From: Nostoc sp. TH1S01
GTDB taxonomy: Bacteria > Cyanobacteriota > Cyanobacteriia > Cyanobacteriales > Nostocaceae
Reading direction: 5' to 3'
DNA: 64,000 bases
NCBI GenBank assembly: GCA_018993265.1
Contig: JAGKSW010000071.1
Location: 1-64,000, forward strand
In this document: positions 60,697 through 64,000 of the stretch, piece by piece
How positions within the stretch are numbered: the first letter of the stretch is position 1
Layout of the letters: each line of letters begins with the position of its first letter
Translations under genes and position numbers: made by a program
The notes under the pieces: model-generated
Databases searched by the model: none
What the model was told of the DNA's origin: nothing
The model's input: only the letters and a program-made list of their open reading frames with translations

Positions 60697-61333
60697 AGGT
60701 TCTGTCTCCTCGTTCATAGCGGCGGCGATAGAGCAGTTCTAATTGTCCACCATATTCTTGCATTGCGGCAATTTGGCGTTGGTATAAACCTCGAAAGGTG
60801 TTAGCAAATAAGAGTGTAAAAATAGCTACAATTAATCCTGAAGCGGTAGAAACTAGCGCCTCACTAATACCTGCCGTAACTCCGGTGGTTTTGGTACCTC
60901 CCACATCACCCAAGTTTAATGATGCAAAAGAAACAATCAAACCCAAAACAGTACCTAATAAACCCAAAAGTGGTGCCAAACCAATAATTGTATCAAACAT
61001 ATTTTGAAACCGTTTGAGAACCGGAATTTCGGCTTGGGCTTCACTTTCTAAGGCAAGACGAAATTCTTCGGGGGTGGGTTCTTCTAGTTGCAGTGCAGCC
61101 AAAAAAATGCGGGCTACAGGCAAATCTGCATTCTTTTGCAACTTATCCAACGCACCAACCACATTATCAAGGCGGTAGAGATTTAAAACTTCGCGGACAA
61201 CACGATTTTGCCGAGTATTAATCCGATACCAAAAGCGCACTCGCTCGATAATTAATGCGATGCCTACCACACTAAACGCCAGCAGGGGCCACATCACTAC
61301 GCCGCCTGCTACAAACAAATCATACATGGGCAT
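60680..61333 (-). CDS. exbB: ExbB/TolQ/MotA-type proton channel protein
   Basis: 217 residues. Three membrane helices, one N-terminal (about 10-30) and two later, with FDTIIGLAPLLGLLGTVLGL and ISEALVSTASGLIVAIFTLL, the conserved pair of the family. The motor is formed with ExbD, encoded immediately downstream. It is first gene of a two-gene operon. Confidence 0.9.
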   Translation of the reverse strand: MPMYDLFVAGGVVMWPLLAFSVVGIALIIERVRFWYRINTRQNRVVREVLNLYRLDNVVGALDKLQKNADLPVARIFLAALQLEEPTPEEFRLALESEAQAEIPVLKRFQNMFDTIIGLAPLLGLLGTVLGLIVSFASLNLGDVGGTKTTGVTAGISEALVSTASGLIVAIFTLLFANTFRGLYQRQIAAMQEYGGQLELLYRRRYERGDRTYASTR

Positions 61334-61689
61334 TTAATATCTCTAAGAACTAAATGGACAACGTTACAGTTAGACTAACAGTTTACAACACTAAATGATA
61401 TATCTTATCAATAAGGAATATAAAAAATAAAAAGCTATGTCAAGTTAAATTTCCGTTTGATGACATAGTTTAAAACTCTATATCAACAACAAAGTAGCTA
61501 CAAGTGTTGTCAGATAAGTATTATCAGACTTATACATGTGATACCAGCCAGTTAATAACTTCTTTCAATTAATTGCTTGACTTTTGCGACAAACAGCTTT
61601 AAACACACTAATTACTAATAAGAAATTGCAATTAGTCTCCACTTCCCCAAGTAGTTTATAAATCTAGTGTGGTTTATTCTTGAGCATCT
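61334..61689. other. 356-bp divergent intergenic region
   Basis: AT-rich, between exbB and the pyridoxamine-oxidase-like gene. I see no clear operator; it presumably holds both promoters. Confidence 0.4.
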
Positions 61690-62238
61690 ATGGCTAAACT
61701 ATTTGACTCGATAACCGAAGAACTGCAAGAGTTTATTGCAGCCCAAAATTTGTTTTTTGTAGGAACTGCACCCCTCAGTTCTAAGGGTCATGTTAATTTA
61801 TCTCCTAAAGGTCTTGATTGCTTGCGAATCTTATCACCCCATCGAGTAGCATATCTTGACCTGACAGGTAGTGGTAACGAGACTTCAGCGCATCTGCAAG
61901 AAAATGGTCGGATTACGTTTATGTTTTGCGCCTTTGCTGAACCACCACGCATTCTGCGACTTTATGGTAAAGGATACGTAATTTTACCGAGTTCTCCTGA
62001 TTGGGACTCGTTATATTCTGTGTTTCCTCAGATACCAGGGACTCGACAAATTATCGTAGCTGATATTGAGCGTGTGCAAAGTTCTTGTGGTTTTGGTGTT
62101 CCTCTTTATGAATACCAAGGTCAACGCCAGATATTAGTAGATTGGGCTAGTAAAAAGGGAGTAGAGGGAGTTCGAGAATATCAACAACAGAAAAACCGAA
62201 TTAGCATTGATGGTTTACCAACACCATTGAGCCAATGA
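61690..62238 (+). CDS. pyridoxamine 5'-phosphate oxidase-like flavin/F420-binding protein
   Basis: 182 residues. Split-barrel fold: EFIAAQNLFFVGTAPLSSKG, HVNLSPKGLDCLRILSP (phosphate-binding-like), SGNETSAHLQENGRITFMF and EPPRILRLYGKGYVI. The family includes flavin-dependent oxidases and heme-utilisation (HugZ-like) proteins. Substrate unknown. Gene is single, with repeats downstream. Confidence 0.83.
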   Translation: MAKLFDSITEELQEFIAAQNLFFVGTAPLSSKGHVNLSPKGLDCLRILSPHRVAYLDLTGSGNETSAHLQENGRITFMFCAFAEPPRILRLYGKGYVILPSSPDWDSLYSVFPQIPGTRQIIVADIERVQSSCGFGVPLYEYQGQRQILVDWASKKGVEGVREYQQQKNRISIDGLPTPLSQ

Positions 62239-62725
62239 CAGCAGAATTCAGAACAAAAACAGGCTATATACCTATATTTGAGATTTAAATGGTGTATTTC
62301 AATAAAGGGAAATTTGCTGTATCTTCAGGCGAAAGCTGGGTTTCATCGGCTTCTAGTTGAGCCAAGGAATAAAACATGAAACAAAAAATCTAAAATTTAT
62401 TGTCAATAGTCAATAGTTCAAAAAAGCTTGATTTTTGACTATTGACTGTGTAATTTTGACAAAAATAACCTTTATAGAGAAAATTAATCATTTCTGGCAA
62501 CCTCATCGTCATTTCTCAAACATATTGTCAAAAATCTCTACCTATCAGTCCTAATTTTTGCTGATATTGCTAATTAAATTTATTGTGAAGGAACTATTAT
62601 GTGGTTTGCGTGTCTTGACGTAATGATTTGCTACGAATTATGATTCGAGTTTATTCCGGATCAACCGGGACGCTCTCGAAAATTGGTGCAAGTAAATTCA
62701 ACTGTCGCTCTAAATAATCACACGC
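62239..62725. other. 487-bp intergenic region with one inverted repeat
   Basis: GTCAATAGTCAATAG at 62403 is complementary to CTATTGAC at 62437-62446, with a GCTTGATTTTTGAC arm between, so a hairpin is possible. No gene seen. A TCCGGA at 62655 is isolated and probably chance. Confidence 0.4.
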
Positions 62726-64000
62726 ATGAGATTACGCTTATTTCTGCTTAGCGTTGTCAGTATTGTCCTGCTTTCTTCTCCAGCAAAAGCCTCTCGCTTA
62801 GAATCTTGGAGTTTTGACACCGCCCAAAATCAACTTAACATTACTACTGTATCTGGTGTTAAGCCAAGAGCATTTTTAATTCAAAATCCCACTCGGTTAG
62901 TTATTGATCTTCCTGGTACACAACTGAATACAAATACCGTTCGGAAAAACTATGGTGCGACAGTACGCGAAATCCGTGTTGGTAAGGTTGACGATAACAC
63001 CACAAGACTAGTAGTTGAATTAGCACCAGGATACACGGTAGACCCTAGCAAGTTGCTGGTGCAAGGTGATTCTTCCACTCATTGGATAGTGAAATTTCCA
63101 TCAGTGGAACGTATTCAAAATCCCATTGAGAATAATGTTTCATCTTCTAGCGAAGAACAAATCCCTGTTTCTGTTAGTGATGTTTCTTTGTTTGCTGGAG
63201 TTGTACCTTTAGGTAAGGAAATACCACAATTGCGATCGCGGGTACAAGCATTAGCATCTCGGTATCGTTCCCTTGACCCAGGATTGTTCTTTTTAGATTT
63301 AGATACAGGTAACTATCTAGATTTCAATGGTGAGAAAGTATTTCCCGCCGCTAGCACAATTAAGTTTCCAATTTTGGTTGCCTTATTTCAAGAAATTGAT
63401 GCCGGTAGAGTCAAACTGAATGAAACCTTGGTGATGCGGCGTGACTTAATCACTGGCGGTTCAGGAGAGTTTCAATATAAACGTGCTGGAACTCGTTTTA
63501 GTCTGTTAGAAACAGCGACTAAGATGATTACCATCAGCGATAATACTGCTACCAACATGATTATTGACCGCTTAGGTGGTAAGGCTAAGTTAAATCCGCG
63601 TTTTCGTAGTTGGGGACTGCAAAACACAGTTGTGCGGAATTTACTCGGCGACTTCAAGGGTACGAATACAACTAGCGCCAAAGATTTAGTTCGACTGTCA
63701 GCATTAGTTGCGAATAATCGCTTGTTGAGTGATTCTAGTCGTGGCAAAGTTTTAGGTATTATGCAGCGTGTTCACAACACAAAATTATTACCTGCTGGTC
63801 TTGGTAAAGGTGCGGTAATTGCTCATAAAACTGGAACTTTAGGTATTGTACTAGGTGATGCGGGGATTATTCAAATGCCCTCTGGTAAGCGTTACTTAGC
63901 CGGCATTTTTGTCAGAAGACCTTTTAATGATTTGAAAGCAAGAGATTTTATTAATCAAGTTTCTCGTATGGTTTATGGCTATTTAGAGCAACCTAGAGTA
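62726..64000 (+). CDS. AMIN-domain serine hydrolase, class A beta-lactamase-like (3' end outside window)
   Basis: The 425 codons in the window read open to the end. Signal peptide (MRLRLFLLSVVSIVLL, cleavage about residue 23), an AMIN domain (about 27-125, RAFLIQNPTRLVIDLPGTQL) that usually targets cell-wall proteins, then a class A beta-lactamase/transpeptidase-like domain (about 165-420). The active-site triad is there: Ser210-x-x-Lys in ASTIKFP, SDN from Ser271 and KTG from Lys368. The AMIN fusion suggests a periplasmic wall-associated penicillin-binding or D,D-peptidase-like function and not resistance. Confidence 0.88.
   Translation, partial: MRLRLFLLSVVSIVLLSSPAKASRLESWSFDTAQNQLNITTVSGVKPRAFLIQNPTRLVIDLPGTQLNTNTVRKNYGATVREIRVGKVDDNTTRLVVELAPGYTVDPSKLLVQGDSSTHWIVKFPSVERIQNPIENNVSSSSEEQIPVSVSDVSLFAGVVPLGKEIPQLRSRVQALASRYRSLDPGLFFLDLDTGNYLDFNGEKVFPAASTIKFPILVALFQEIDAGRVKLNETLVMRRDLITGGSGEFQYKRAGTRFSLLETATKMITISDNTATNMIIDRLGGKAKLNPRFRSWGLQNTVVRNLLGDFKGTNTTSAKDLVRLSALVANNRLLSDSSRGKVLGIMQRVHNTKLLPAGLGKGAVIAHKTGTLGIVLGDAGIIQMPSGKRYLAGIFVRRPFNDLKARDFINQVSRMVYGYLEQPRV

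Noticed and set aside
62655..62660. TCCGGA as a heterocyst-type promoter upstream of the AMIN hydrolase
   Set aside because: A single hexamer without other supporting sequence; expected by chance in a window of this size.

Overview
The window is chromosomal DNA of a filamentous, almost certainly heterocyst-forming cyanobacterium of the Nostoc/Anabaena/Calothrix type. HIP1 octamers (GCGATCGC) are scattered throughout. There are many heptamer short tandem repeats and small palindromic elements, and typical cyanobacterial families are present: SLH/OprB porin, CHAT-TPR protein, Ser/Thr kinase with WD40 repeats, Uma2 nuclease, AMIN-domain hydrolase. A tandem array that looks like the heterocyst-specific small RNA NsiR1 supports this. 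No tRNA, rRNA, CRISPR array or complete insertion sequence was seen.

Layout. 1-6.7 kb: the 3' end of a TnpB gene, then a plus-strand stress-type cluster (DUF2267 protein, DJ-1/ferritin-like fusion, SRPBCC protein, two paralogous zinc alcohol dehydrogenases flanking a small exported protein, cupin). 6.8-12 kb: a large secreted CHAT-TPR protein facing away from a manganese catalase. 12.36-12.84 kb: four tandem units, each with a TCCGGA-type upstream element and a roughly 60-nt transcript ending in a Rho-independent terminator (NsiR1-like). 13-19.5 kb: a putative RHH-type protein, an FGGY kinase/GpsA-like pair and two secreted proteins of unknown function. 19.8-22.4 kb: dndE and a Dnd-associated methyltransferase without the other dnd genes. 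22.7-27.5 kb: AmpG-like transporter, small membrane proteins, a GNAT acetyltransferase carrying an in-frame repeat insertion, a PD-(D/E)XK-like protein, a HEAT-repeat protein and a cupin. 28-42.4 kb: hybrid histidine kinase, HD hydrolase, TPR protein, rubrerythrin, flotillin/YqiJ pair, SDR and HlyD-type adaptor.

43.4-52.6 kb is the most notable region. It is a natural-product locus that combines a thiazole/oxazole-modified peptide (TOMM, RiPP) system with an NRPS-like gene and an exporter. The TOMM part has a precursor with 16 Cys in a Cys-Gly-Arg repeat core, an E1-like leader-binding cyclodehydratase partner, a YcaO cyclodehydratase and a SagB-type dehydrogenase. Beside it lie an adenylation-carrier-thioesterase enzyme and an ABC exporter. 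The predicted scheme is that the E1/YcaO pair cyclises Cys (and perhaps Ser) residues, SagB oxidises azolines to azoles, and the exporter may move the product. Two mobile-repeat elements sit between the precursor and the enzyme operon.

52.9-57 kb holds a zinc/metal acquisition module: an SLH/OprB porin divergent from znuA-znuC, with a 7-1-7 FUR-family operator in between but no permease gene. 57-64 kb: Uma2 nuclease, kinase-WD40 protein, ExbB-ExbD, a pyridoxamine-oxidase-like protein and an AMIN/class-A beta-lactamase-like hydrolase that runs off the window. Functions are inferred from recognised sequence motifs; no database search was possible.
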